Source of the DNA: Rhynochetos jubatus
Taxonomy: Eukaryota > Chordata > Aves > Eurypygiformes > Rhynochetidae
Length of the DNA: 64,000 nt
Reading direction: 5' to 3'
NCBI GenBank assembly: GCA_027574665.1
Contig: CM050654.1
Span: 41,607,722 to 41,671,721 of the forward strand
Part shown: positions 27,659-38,530 of the stretch, one piece after another
Numbering within the stretch: position 1 is the stretch's first letter
Layout of the letters: every line of letters begins with the position of its first letter
Notes under the pieces: model-generated
Seen by the model: only the letters and a program-made list of their open reading frames with translations
Told to the model about the DNA's origin: nothing
Databases searched by the model: none
Position numbers and translations under genes: made by a program

Positions 27659-27972
27659 ATAGGATCACAGGATGGTTTGGGTTGGAAGGGACCTTAAAGA
27701 TCATCTAGTTCTGACCCCCTGCCATGGGGAAAGGGGACACCTTCCATAGCCCAGGGTGCTCCCAGCCTCATCCAGCCTGGCCTTGGGCACTGCCAGGGAT
27801 GGGGCACCCACAGCTTCTCTGGGCAGCCTGTCCCAGTGCCCCCCACCCTCCCCAGGAAGAATTCCTTCCTGATGGCCCATCTCAATCTCCCCACTGTCAA
27901 TTTAAACCCGTTACCCCTTGTCCCGTCCCTACAGGCCCTTGTAAAAAGCCCCCCTAAGCTCTCCCGTAGGCC
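27659..27972 (-). mobile_element. CR1 LINE 3' segment
   Basis: TAGGATCACAGGATGGTTTG at the tail, then the standard 3' UTR blocks to CTTGTAAAAAGCCCCCC. It has an insertion of GGAAAG after CCATGG in the CCATGGGCAGGG block. Confidence 0.9.
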
Positions 27973-28596
27973 CCAATTCAAACACAGACCTCACCACTCC
28001 TGCACTCACCAAGATGACAGGCAATGCTTTTTCCTCGTGCCTTCTTCCGTGTCACTGTAATAAATCAAATCCCTGCCAGGCTGCATGCCCACGCTGGCAA
28101 AACAGCACACCCAAACAGCTCCATCTCCTTGACTTATACAGCCTTTGCACCACCTGACTTCTTAGGGAAAAAATAAAGCAGAGCAGAAGAGCAGCCCCTT
28201 GTCCCCCTCCCCCAGGGTTTTCTTGCCTTTCTTGAGAGAACTAAAATCCTCAGAGCCCTGAGGAGCAGAGTAGCCCCTGCAGCCCACCACTGCTCCTCCT
28301 GAGCCCTCTCCCTCAAAACACTCCCAAACCCGACAAGGCTTGCTTTAAAAACAGCAGCGCAGATTTGCATCCTGCGCTGTGCCCGCACATCAGGCACCGT
28401 TGCCTCCCTCCCGCTCTCCGTGCTGGGGGAGGAAAGCCCGGCTGACTCTGGACATACCTCCAAAATCAAGTTTTCCTCATCAGTGCTGCGGGGCGGACAA
28501 AGAGAGATTGGGCACTTGCAGAACTTGCAGTTGGACAGAACCCACGCCCCTTCCTGCCTCCCTTTCTGCTCTGAAAATCCTCCTTCAGTTTTGATA

Positions 28597-28632
28597 GAGT
28601 AGCAGAACAGCTGAGTTGGAAGGGACCTGAGC
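28597..28632 (-). mobile_element. CR1 LINE tail remnant
   Basis: Only AGAACAGCTGAGTTGGAAGG and GACCTGAG of the CR1 tail are left, directly followed by an alternating purine-pyrimidine microsatellite. Confidence 0.55.
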
Positions 28633-28640
28633 CCGCCCCC

Positions 28641-28686
28641 CGTATGTACATACGTACGTATATACACATATGCGTGTGTATATATA
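28641..28686. repeat. 46 bp strictly alternating pyrimidine-purine tract
   Basis: A mixed (CG/TA/TG/CA)n tract in which every step alternates pyrimidine and purine, from CGTATGTACATACGTACGTA to TATATA. Such tracts can adopt Z-DNA or cruciform form. It adjoins a CR1 tail remnant and may have grown from the tail microsatellite. Confidence 0.85.
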
Positions 28687-29473
28687 GACACAGACCCATC
28701 ATCTGCTCAGAGCGAGTATGTTGGGAACGGAGCCCAGGGAAGGGAAGAACCCTAGAGGAAGGGAAGGTAATGGAAGATGCAGGAGCGAGGAGGAGGCCCT
28801 GACGTTATTCAGCAGATGCTGACCTACACCGCGAACCTCTGCTCCGTACTCCCCTCCGCCTCACCCAACTGTCCACATCTCCCCTCACTTCCCAAGCGCT
28901 GCTCTCCCACGCCTTTTTCCAGAAGAGTTAATCCCTTCTGATGCCTGGTAACACCGAGAAAGACGGGCACAAACCGTGCTCCAGCATGTGAGACCGTATC
29001 GGGGTAAGGGAGCTCCAGTCCCATCCTTCTCTTCCTTGGTTTATGAAACGAGCATCGAGCAGTCCCCTCTAAGCCACGGTGCCCAACAGCTTCACACACA
29101 GATGGTGGTACACCGGAGCGAGCGGCAGGCACCTAAATTCATTTGGCATGCACAGGTCCATGACCCGAAAGATGTCATGAGTGAAGAGAACCAAGATACC
29201 CACTAGTGCTGGACCTCTCCTCCAGAAGGAGGGAAACTACCTGGACAAGGAGCTATTAACAGGCCATTAGCCTCCTCACTGAGCCCCATGCACAAGCATA
29301 TTGCACCTGTACGGACACACTGGATACATGGAAAGAAGGAAGGAACGTGGGAAAATGAGACACTAACTGAACACAGTTCACTGTTGGCATGAAAATCAGC
29401 AACAAAGCACCGTGGGAAACTGCAAACCAGGTTCTGCCGAAAGTTTGCAGCCAGATCTTGACACTGTCTGCGA

Positions 29474-29788
29474 TCATTGACCAGTTTGGGCGGGAAGGGA
29501 CCTTAAAGCCCACCCAGTGCCACCCCCTGCCATGGGCAGGGACACCTTCCATAGCCCAGGTTGCTCCCAGCCTCATCCAGCCTGGCCTTGGACACTCCCA
29601 GGGATGGGGCACCCACAGCTTCTCTGGGCAACCTGTCCCAGTGCCTCCCACCCTCTTCGGGAAGAATTCCTTCCTGATGGCCCATCTCCATCTCCCTCTT
29701 TCCGTTTAACCCCGTTACCCCTTGTCCTGTCACTCCCTGCCCTTGGAAAAGGTCCCCTCCCAGCTTTCTTGTAGCCCCCCCAGGCACT
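29474..29788 (-). mobile_element. CR1 LINE 3' segment (derived subfamily)
   Basis: ATTGACCAGTTTGGGCGGGA at the tail, with GCCCACCCAGTGCCACCCCC marking the derived group, running to CCCCCCAGGCACTGA. The terminal octamers are eroded. Confidence 0.9.
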
Positions 29789-31618
29789 GAAAGGAAGATC
29801 CCAACAGAACTCGGCATGCAGCCAGCTAAATAACATCGTGAAATTAATTACTGGAATCCAAACGACCATGGACAGTTGTCAGGCTTGTCCTGCTTGTGAA
29901 GCCATCTGCATTTGTGCAAGTTGCTGACTTTTAAAACCAGCCCTACTATCTCTGTAAACGCATACCGGATGGCAAAGCATCTAAGAGCTCAGTATCTCCC
30001 AGGCAGAACATGTTTTAGGGAGATAGGGAAGCAAGCCATGACACCGACAAATCCTAGGTTAAGCTTCTCCCCTCGTTATTTATTACTCCTGTGAAGTGTG
30101 CCTTCAGCACCAAGAGCCACGTGCCTCCCGCCAGTGCCCTTGAGCCCAGCGAGAGCCGCTCGCGATTCCTAGCAGCGGCCTTTCTTAAGCACTGGGAAAT
30201 GTTTAAAGCAACCTGCAATCCAGGATATCCAGGATCAGCTCATCTGTGTGAGAGAAGCCCTTGTCATCTCGGCTGCACCCCAAGGTCATTCAGTTCACCA
30301 GAAGGAATCCAAACGCAGAGCCAACTATGGCTTTACTACCCACCTTAGTCCTTCACATGGACTACTAAACACACCCTATCCCAAGCAGGTGAGCTCTTGC
30401 TCGCAGCTGAAATCCAAAACTGGCTATTCCTCATTAAGTTTCTTTTGTTTAGATGACTTGAAGCTTATTTTTTTGCATTTTAATGTATTTTTCCTGAAAA
30501 ACAAAGTACCTGTATGGGAAGAGCAGGCAGTAATTTAGAAAGTTATTTATGATCCTTACTGAAAGTTTTATTTGACTACTATACTAAAAATCACAACACT
30601 ACAGCTAACAAACAAAGGATCTAAGTCAGCCAGAGCCAGAACACCAGCTTCACACGGGCACGAAACCTTAGGCACGGTAATAACAGCTAATGTTGGAGTA
30701 GCAGGAGGACTTTGGAAACCGTAGTAGGAAAAACCTCAGCAAAAACACCCAAAAGAGAAAACAAGCTAACCTGCCAGCCGACGTTCTGCAGAAGAACTAC
30801 GTTAAGCAGATGAGGATTCATTAGTCACGGCAATCTATTAAGAACTAATGAAAATTAACCCAGATTTGAAACTGTCAAAACCACACAAGGGCTTTGAGCA
30901 CGTAAAAGCTGAATCTCAATGAGAATTTAAGAGACGTAATGGGCAGAGGATAATCTCTCTTCACCAGAAATTATCGAGTATCTTCCCAGTCGAGACAGAC
31001 TTCAGCGCACACTTCAAACTAGAGATCCTACATAAAGAAAAGCAAGGAGATCACTGCAGCAGTTAGACAAACGGTCCTGCCGTGACTAAGTCCCGACATT
31101 ATCATCCTGCGTGGATGAAACATTAGGAAACTGAACTAATGCAAATGGAGGAACCAGGAACAGCTATGCTTGAAGAGAAGCCAAGCGTCATCAACAACCG
31201 AATGGCACTGCGAACACCGTCCTCTCAGTTCGCGGTCACATCCAGGGTCCCTCTGAGGAGCGACAGAAAGGAAATCCAGTTGCCTCCTACTGATGATCAG
31301 CCCCACAACTGAGGGTCTTAGGAGAGCACCCACTCGCTGTTTGGAAAAGCAGACCTCCCAGAGAAGGATGACTTCAGCAGTCTGCGTCTCACTCCCCTTC
31401 GTGTCACCAACCGTGAGGAAAGCTCAGCATCTCGGTCTGTAGGTGGCTGGGCACTCAGCACGTTCCCTGTGCGGTCCTACCCTAGAATTGAGTTTACCTA
31501 CACTGTGCTGGAGCACTTTCCTTTTTGCCTTGAGCTGAATCCAGAACAGTGTCACGGGGATGTGCCAAACCTGTGAATCTGTCATTTGTCAGGAATATCC
31601 AAGTGAGAAGGTCTGGCA
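29789..31618. other. Large CACNB4 intron, no recognised element
   Basis: A-rich, repeat-free to the eye. The motif TTCAGCACC at 30103-30111 matches only the left half of an RE1 site. Confidence 0.5.
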
Positions 31619-31843
31619 GATTCACAGTGTTGGGGGTTGGAAGGGGCCTCTAGAGATCATCCGGTCCAACTCCCCTGCCAGGGCAGGATCCCCCAGAGCA
31701 GATCACACAGGAACAAGTCCAGGGGCTTTGGAAAGGCTCCAGGGAAGGAGACTCCCCCCTCTCTGGGCAGCCTGTCCCAGGGCTCTGTCACCCTCACAGG
31801 GCAGAAGGGTTTCCTCACATTCAGTTTGAACCTTCTGTTTGCC
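31619..31843 (-). mobile_element. CR1 LINE of a third, older subfamily, 3' end
   Basis: AGATTCACAGTGTTGGGGGT at the tail, then GGGGCCTCTAGAGATCATCC, CCCCTGCCAGGGCAGGATCC and GGTTTCCTCACATTCAGTTT. This is a different CR1 3' UTR type from most copies here. Confidence 0.85.
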
Positions 31844-34800
31844 AGACCAAGCAAAGATTTTGCCAGTATGAAAACTCCTCTGTGCGCTCGAAGAAGGGTG
31901 TGTGTCACCAGGTTTTCCACCACCCCAGACTCCTGCTGGCAAAATGCATTGAGCCTCACCAGCAGCCTTCATCCCTGCCTGCAAAATCCACGGAGCCGTA
32001 TCAAACGCCACTCAGATCTAGATCACCAACTTTCCATCCTCAGCTTGAAAATTCCAGAAGGGACCTGTGGAAACGGGACCCATTCCAAGTGACCACTGGA
32101 ACCCTTCTAACCCCACTGAAAGTTTCATCTGAGAGCTGCACGAAGCCTCCTGCTTGGTCTCAGCTGCCCGTCCCAGGAAGACGTCCTATGAAACGAACTG
32201 GGTGTTACAAAACTCACCACAGTAACTGGGATAGCAGGAAGAGGCGACAAACTCCACAGCACAGGGAATGAATTTCAGGAGAGCGCAGCCCCGTTGTACG
32301 TGCCCTGTGGGCGTCACCCCCTCCCAGGACAGCCCATCCAGCACCTCTCCTTTGGGAGGGGTAAGAAACCGGAATACACCACCTGCCACTTCCAGCGTGT
32401 TTGCTGCGTGAGCAGTGGGCTGACGGTTTGGGCTGCAATTTCCACACGGATCTACGCTCATCGCAAGCGATACTGCGAACAGTTCACAAGTACCCGGAAC
32501 GCAGAGCACAAGCCTTTAGAACTACACTGACCGGAAGAGTTTTGAGGAATAATCACCAAAGAGACAAGATGAAAAACACTTCTACAGACGTGTTTTATTT
32601 CTTCTTCACCTACGACAACTGAGACGTATAGAGCAAGCAAAGACCACCTTTCCTTCTCCTTCAGAAAGGTGCCGTGCACAAATCCGAACAGGAACTTCCC
32701 TACCAAGGTTTGTTGTTCCATAACCACGTTTTTCTGCTGGAGCAGCACCCAGAGATGATCTTGTCTCTGTCGCCATGAGCAAAAGCGCACGCTAGCAACA
32801 GAAGGAATGACTGTAGCTTATAGTTCCTATAAACACCAAAGGACTTGATGGTGTGGGTGCCCCATCCCTGGCAGTGCCCAAGGCCAGGCTGGATGAGGCT
32901 GGGAGCAACCTGGGCTATGGAAGGTATCCCTGCCCGTGGCAGGGGGTTGGAACTACATGATCTCTAAGGTCCCTTCCCACCCAAACCACGGTTCTACGAT
33001 ATGACTTGCAGAACCTAAAATGCTTTTGTGGTCCTGGGCATGAATCCCACCAAAAGGGTTTTATCTAATTGTTGGTGACGGAGTTTGAACTTGCGTCGTA
33101 CCTGTGACTGAAGCACATCAACCTGGCTGACAAACCAGTAAAGAAAAAGCCTTGCGCCTCTGGCGTACTGAGAGCCCCTGCGAGCATCGGCCGGAGGAGG
33201 TGGGGATGAGAAGAGCCCGAGGGAAACTAGAGCGGGGTTAGATGCAGGCCAAACAGCTACAGGAAGTCAAGAAAAGAAGGTGCATATATGGCTTGGAGAA
33301 GGGGATTGTGCTAGAGAGAAAGCAAATAGGGAAAAGCAGTTAACAAAAAGCCCTACTACCACTGAGATATGTAAGGCAGGAAAACACCAGCTTTCCTCCT
33401 GCAGCGATCGAGAGGTACCAGGCAGAAACCCAACCAGGATTTAAATACCCTACCACAGACAGGCGGAAGACGAAGGCGTGAATTAAACGCGATCTTAAGT
33501 GACTTGAGCACAAGGAGGAAGCTGACCTGAACGGGAAACACCAGCACCATTAGGCAGAAAGGCCCGCGGAGCGAGTGCTGCAGGCTGCCACCGGCTCCTG
33601 CTGAGCAGCGACGCCGTGCAGCCCCCTCGCTTCCACCATGCGCCAGGCGCTTCTCACCCACACCAGGCCCTTCTGATCCCTGCCAGGCCACCCCTTGCTC
33701 GCTCTCTGCTCCGTCACCTCACCCAAAGTCAAGCTGAGCTTCCAAGCACCTATCCAAAGGCAGCTAACTCCAACAGCCCCGATAACCGACCCCAGCGCTC
33801 AGGAGAGAGCCTCTCACGTGTTGACAAGCGTTCAGCGTACTCCTTGTGAGAAGTGAGGAAAGCCATTTCACATGCTCAGGTGCTGCTCCAAAACGAGTGC
33901 TTTGGGGCTATAAAAATAAACAAACACTCTGAAAGGGACCACTCAGGGTTGTGCCAGCGCAGAAAGGGCGACACTTGCAGCGGGCGGCATTCCCGATCGT
34001 CTGCTGGGGCTGGCAATGCCTCTGCATCAGAGGGTCCGTGTCGAGAAATTCCCTCCAGGAGTTAGCAATGAAATGCCGTAATGAAATTTTACAGAAAACG
34101 CAGTTTCTTACGGCAAGGTTTCATCAAAGTTCGTTTCTGAGAGATGGAGTCTGTGCTGAAACCAAAGAGCGCTGGGAAATGCTGAAGTATCACGCAGCAC
34201 GCGGATCTTTCCCCACCATAACTGGACAGACACCTCTGAGCTCACAACTGGGAGGGTAAACCAGTTTGGTTTTCTTACCCAGTGGGCCTCACTGTCGTAA
34301 TTCCCCCTGCTAACAGGTTTCTAAGTCCTATTCCCTCGTTACCAAGAATGAAAGCTCGTTTGCCTTGCTTGCTTGCATTCCCAAAAGAGTGACCCTGTTT
34401 ATAACTACCCAAAGCACTAAAAAAAGCCCCCAGAATCTCAGGGCAGGGTAAAACAAGGCAAAACCCTTCATTGGGAAGGTATTTCTCACTACGGTCATGT
34501 ACCTTCCATCACCTGAAAGCCTGCACTTTCTGTGTCCGTTACAAGGGCACTTGTGCCTGCAAAAGTTGTTGGCTTCCATCCCTCTGCGCCTCTTTCCATC
34601 AGCGCGGCAACTATTTCTTGCCTGCGATCACTGGCAGGTTTTTTTCAGCTTCAACAGTGTAATTTTCCTCCTCCGAAAAGCCTCACACTAGCTAGTGCAT
34701 CATCTACTTCCCATTAATCATCACAGCTGGTAATGGGTGGTAATACCCATGCACACACTCTATTCCTTTATATATACAGAAAAATATGTATTTTTGCATA

Positions 34801-37409
34801 TATTTTATAGAGATGCACACACACAAACACGCTATAACAACAGCTTCAGTTACAAAACTCATCTATATATCTGTTCACTGTTTAAAAAGTCACATTTGTT
34901 GCTGGTTTTAAGAGGAAAAATTTCTCCTGCACGCTTCTCCTAGTGTTCTCCGATCAGTTAATCCGTATATTCTCCACCAGAAGAGCCTAAGTATAAGCTC
35001 AGTCCATACCTAAAAAGCTTCCCTAGCTTTGAATGTTGTGATTTTATAGTACCTTTCCAAGAGCGAGCATGTTTATTCTGTGTAAGTGCCACACACTGAC
35101 CACTTGCTCCTCCTCCGCCAACTCGGACGTGATACGCACACACAGGGCTCGCGATGGGTACAGTTTCATTACCCAAAGAAACCTCACCGCGGATATGTGT
35201 GCCGTTTCAGGCTGCAGCACCACCGGGTCGGCCCGCAGCCGTCCAGAGGCACTCAGCAACACGCATCTATTTCAGTCCACTGAAGATCGACAAAGGTTAA
35301 CCCTTGACCTCAACCGCTGCGTGCTTCTCTGCTGTCACCGGCGAGGAACAGGCTCACCGTGACAAATCCAGCCCGCCAGCTACTCTCTTGATGTTGCAGG
35401 CGCAAACCCCAGGAAGGGGGAGGTGAGCAGATGTCCGGTTTGTCTCCACCATCAGAGGCAGGCACAGCTTTAGCTCCCAGAGCATCTCCCTGCCCAGGAC
35501 AGCAACCCGCTCATCCCGCAGGTTGCAACAGCTTTGCGACACGCACGGGGATTTCCTTCCGAGAAAATGCGGAGTGAACGCGGGCCACGCGCTAAACACT
35601 GAAAACTGGGGTAAAAAACCCACAACGATCTCTTAGCTCTTACCTCCTGCCGACTACCAGGCTGTATGGCTTTTGCCAGGGCAAATGCCCACTTCGGGAA
35701 ACTGCTGCCGTATTAGAATGACTCATCCTGAAGTGGTTTATTTTATGCCAGAAGCATCGCAAGTAGCACAAGTCCTCGATCACATCTCCCTGTGCTTCAG
35801 GGAACGAACGAGCACGTAGAGTATACGAGCTCCTAACTCCTTCAGCTCAGCAGCTGCACAACATCTGGGCTAAGCCTTCCAGGTCCTAAATCCCAGAACG
35901 ATACAGAGGCCTCTTCTTTAATCTTTGCACGCTCACAGTTATTTTCTCAACCCCAGGGAACCAGTATCCTACCCTCGGTTTGTTTTTCACTGTATTAATT
36001 CTATTACGTTGGCTCTCTTTGGCTTGAAAGGAATACTCACACGAGCCACCACGCTACCTGTTTGCCAGAATACTGTCTCAGCAGGCATTCTCAGTTCATG
36101 AGTCAGAACGCACAATAATTCTAAGGTATAAGGTTTTAAGCAAGTGGTTCAGGAGCGCAAAGCAAACGGACACTTGGGGAATTTTATCTACTTTGTGCCT
36201 TTGAGGTTCACACACTTCAGTTTTTCCACGACTGTGAGATCAAGGCTGCTCTCAGGGTTCGGTGTTGTTGGGTTTTGGTTGTGTTGTTGGGGATTTTTGT
36301 TAAGGAAAGCAGAGATGCTCACCTGTTCCCACAGTTCCAGCAGTTCAGTCTACCAAAAACATTCTCAAGTACCAAGAGCCTGTAAACTTACCAAAGCTGT
36401 AAACAGCAGCATCACGAACCAGTTCAGAGAATACTGAGGAACCTGGAAATGACTTCTTCATGCCAGTCCTTCAAAGCAGGCGGCTAAAGACCTGGTTCCC
36501 CTCTTCTCTCACTAACAGGATTCTTACAGCACAAACCCTGACACAAACACCATTGAAACTGCTTCTCCCAAATAACGGTCCTGGAAGAAATCAGTGGGGC
36601 TTTATGGAAATACACGGAGTTAAGCACCTCAGAAGCACCCTTGGTCCCACTCGTCTGCGTTCCCTAGTGACCTTTAAAATCTGGCTTTTACAGATAAAAC
36701 CTTTCTTCGACAGCAACCACTACCCAGCAAGTTCGCCGTCTTAGCCATGCTACTACCCTCTTCTTAAGAGCACAATTATACTCAGCTGAAAGAGGTTAGA
36801 GCAGCACAAGACAGATTCAGGCTTGAGAGCAGCTCCCAGGAATTCACGCTCTGCCTTACAAACGCCTGGTTTACAGAAACATGCAGTTGGATCCTGAGAC
36901 ACATCCCTACGGGAGCTGACACACTCATATGCACTCGGCATGGCAGCTCGTAAGCAGCAGAGAGAGAAAACACAAATTAACAGATGCCTATGAAAAAGGC
37001 AAGAATTTCTAAATTGACCCAAAGCAGCACAGTTTGAAAAGAATTAAAATACACAGTTTTGAAGGATTCAAATACACAGGGTTTCCTCTCAACGCAGTGT
37101 ACCGCATTATCGCGATTCTGCACCGCTGTGGTTCCTCTCCCTCGGAAATAAAGGGATGCTAAACACAAGTTGCTAGTACGTGAGGCAACACGTAGACAGA
37201 TGACACTTCCCAGTCCCAGACCTCGCTGTCAGGCCAGGAAGAAAGCCTCATCTGTAGCGACACAGGATGCTGTCCGTCCTCCCGGGGGTACCACATCATA
37301 CCACACATACGTCCGCACTGACGTACACTCTGTTTTATGTTATAACCTGTGTGTTTTACGAGCTGGCCACAGCACCTTATGTAACGGATCCCTGTTCAAT
37401 ATGGAACAG
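31844..37409. other. Large CACNB4 intron, promoter-proximal part
   Basis: Only the CR1 copy at 32.85 kb is recognised. 34.74-34.86 kb is AT-rich and low in complexity, with a short CA repeat near 34816. No exon recognised. Confidence 0.55.
32849..33002 (+). mobile_element. CR1 LINE 3' end, short copy
   Basis: From GGTGTGGGTGCCCCATCCCT to CCACGGTTCTACGATATG. The tail has GGGCTATGGAAGG but keeps GTTGGAACTACATGATCTCT, so it mixes derived and ancestral states. Confidence 0.9.
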
Positions 37410-38057
37410 CGTGTTCATCGCCGCGACAATCCCAGCAGTTTCCCCTGCCCCGAGTAATCCTGCCCCAGCGGGCTCCGGCCCCGCCAGCTCCGGAAACCAT
37501 GCCACATGGAGAACCGCCGCCAGCCGTTCTCGTCTGGGGCGCCGAGCTCTGCCCTGGCTAACGGGGGGCTCTGCGCGCTGCAAGAGAACCACCTCGGGAG
37601 GGATGTCACCGGCTTCCCAGCAAGGCTGTTGCAGGCTGGGGGGGGAAATCGTTTTCCAAGGAACAACGCCGGCCTGTCCCGGCCCCTCTGGGGCAACACG
37701 GCCCCCGTCACCCGGCCACCGCGGCTCCTGCACCGCTGCTCTAAGCCATCCCGAAGGCGCCCTCGGGATACGGGCGGTACAGGCGGCAGCGAGCAACTCG
37801 CGCTGCTCTTCTGCCGCACAGAATTAATTGCAATTAGCAGCTTTCCCTGCCACGCCGATGCAGGGAGCGGGAGCACAAGCGACGGCAAGCTCTGCCGGGA
37901 CCCCAAAAACCGCTGCTCCCCCCGCAATTACGTAACGGAGGATCGTTTCGGGTGGCTCCGGCACACGCCACCTCCGGTAACAAAGCCGGGGGGTGGTGCG
38001 GGTGGGTGTTTGCCGCCCCCCGCCGCCCCGCGGGACCCCGGCCCCGGCGGCACTCAC

Positions 38058-38102
38058 CGCCTCCGAGTCTTCAAATCCATGCAGGTACAAATTGTCGTAC
38101 AT
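38058..38102 (-). CDS. CACNB4: CACNB4 first coding exon of the short isoform (beta-4a N-terminus)
   Basis: Encodes MYDNLYLHGFEDSEA (residues 1-15), which I recognise as the alternative N-terminus of the calcium channel beta-4a isoform. The start codon is at 38102-38100. The exon ends GAGGCG followed by a strong donor GTGAGTG from 38057, leaving phase 0, which matches the next exon. The long beta-4b isoform replaces these 15 residues with a longer N-terminus from other exons that I do not find here. From the literature, as I recall it, the beta-4a N-terminus folds with the A domain into a protein-binding module and is enriched in parts of the cerebellum and spinal cord. The start context is poor: TCC before the ATG and T after it. 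The frame stays open upstream to an ATG at 38336, but that ATG lies inside a CCAAT box, so it is probably not transcribed. The exon sits in a CpG island. Confidence 0.96.
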
Positions 38103-38332
38103 GGAGGTCCGCTGACGCCGGGCGCCTCTCTCCGTGCGGAACCGGCGCTGCGAGGCGCGGCGGGGGAGGGGAAAGGGGGGGGCCAAGCGGCGGCGGAGGC
38201 CTGTGCGGCGGCGGGGCCGAGCCTGCCCTCTCAGCGCTGCGGACGCCCCAGCCGCGCGGCGCCGCCTCCCGCGCCCACCGCCGCCGCAGGTGCCCCCCGC
38301 CCGCCTCAGCCCGCTCCCCGCGCCGCCGCGTC

Positions 38333-38351
38333 CCATTGGCTGCGACGCGCC
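38333..38351 (-). promoter_or_regulatory. CCAAT (NF-Y type) box, promoter-proximal copy
   Basis: The plus strand reads CCATTGGCTGCGACGCGCC, so the minus strand, which is the transcript strand, carries CCAATGG. It lies 231-249 bp upstream of the beta-4a start codon and is one of two identical 19 bp copies 31 bp apart. The ATG inside this CCAATGG is also the first codon of the open leader described for the first exon. Confidence 0.7.
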
Positions 38352-38363
38352 GCTGCCGCGCTA

Positions 38364-38382
38364 CCATTGGCTGCGACGCGCC
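38364..38382 (-). promoter_or_regulatory. CCAAT (NF-Y type) box, promoter-distal copy
   Basis: Identical 19 bp copy of the element at 38333-38351, 31 bp farther upstream in the same orientation. Paired CCAAT boxes about three helical turns apart are a known arrangement for NF-Y. Binding is inferred. Confidence 0.7.
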
Positions 38383-38530
38383 CGCTACAGCCGCCGCGCG
38401 GGGCGCTGCCGAGCACCGCTGCCCCCCGTCACTGCCTCACGGCGCCCGGCCGCGGCCCTGGCGAAGTACCCACAGCGGCTGTCCGCGGGTGCCGGGGCCT
38501 GGGTGCCCGAGGAGGAGGCGAAGGGAGGCA

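Larger units (their letters stand above)
37410..38530. promoter_or_regulatory. CACNB4: CpG island spanning the CACNB4 beta-4a first exon
   Basis: CpG density rises sharply from about 37.4 kb and drops after about 38.53 kb, with the densest part from 38.0 to 38.5 kb. The beta-4a first exon sits inside it and its start codon faces left, so the 38.1-38.5 kb part should be the proximal promoter and 5' UTR. I see no clear TATA box. On the minus strand there are two CCAAT boxes and many C/G-rich stretches that could bind Sp/KLF factors. The edges are estimated by eye. Long open frames through this island, on both strands, are a result of its low stop-codon content. Confidence 0.85.

Noticed and set aside
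30103..30111. RE1/NRSF silencer element (TTCAGCACC)
   Set aside because: Only the left half matches. The right half (GGACAG-type) is absent.
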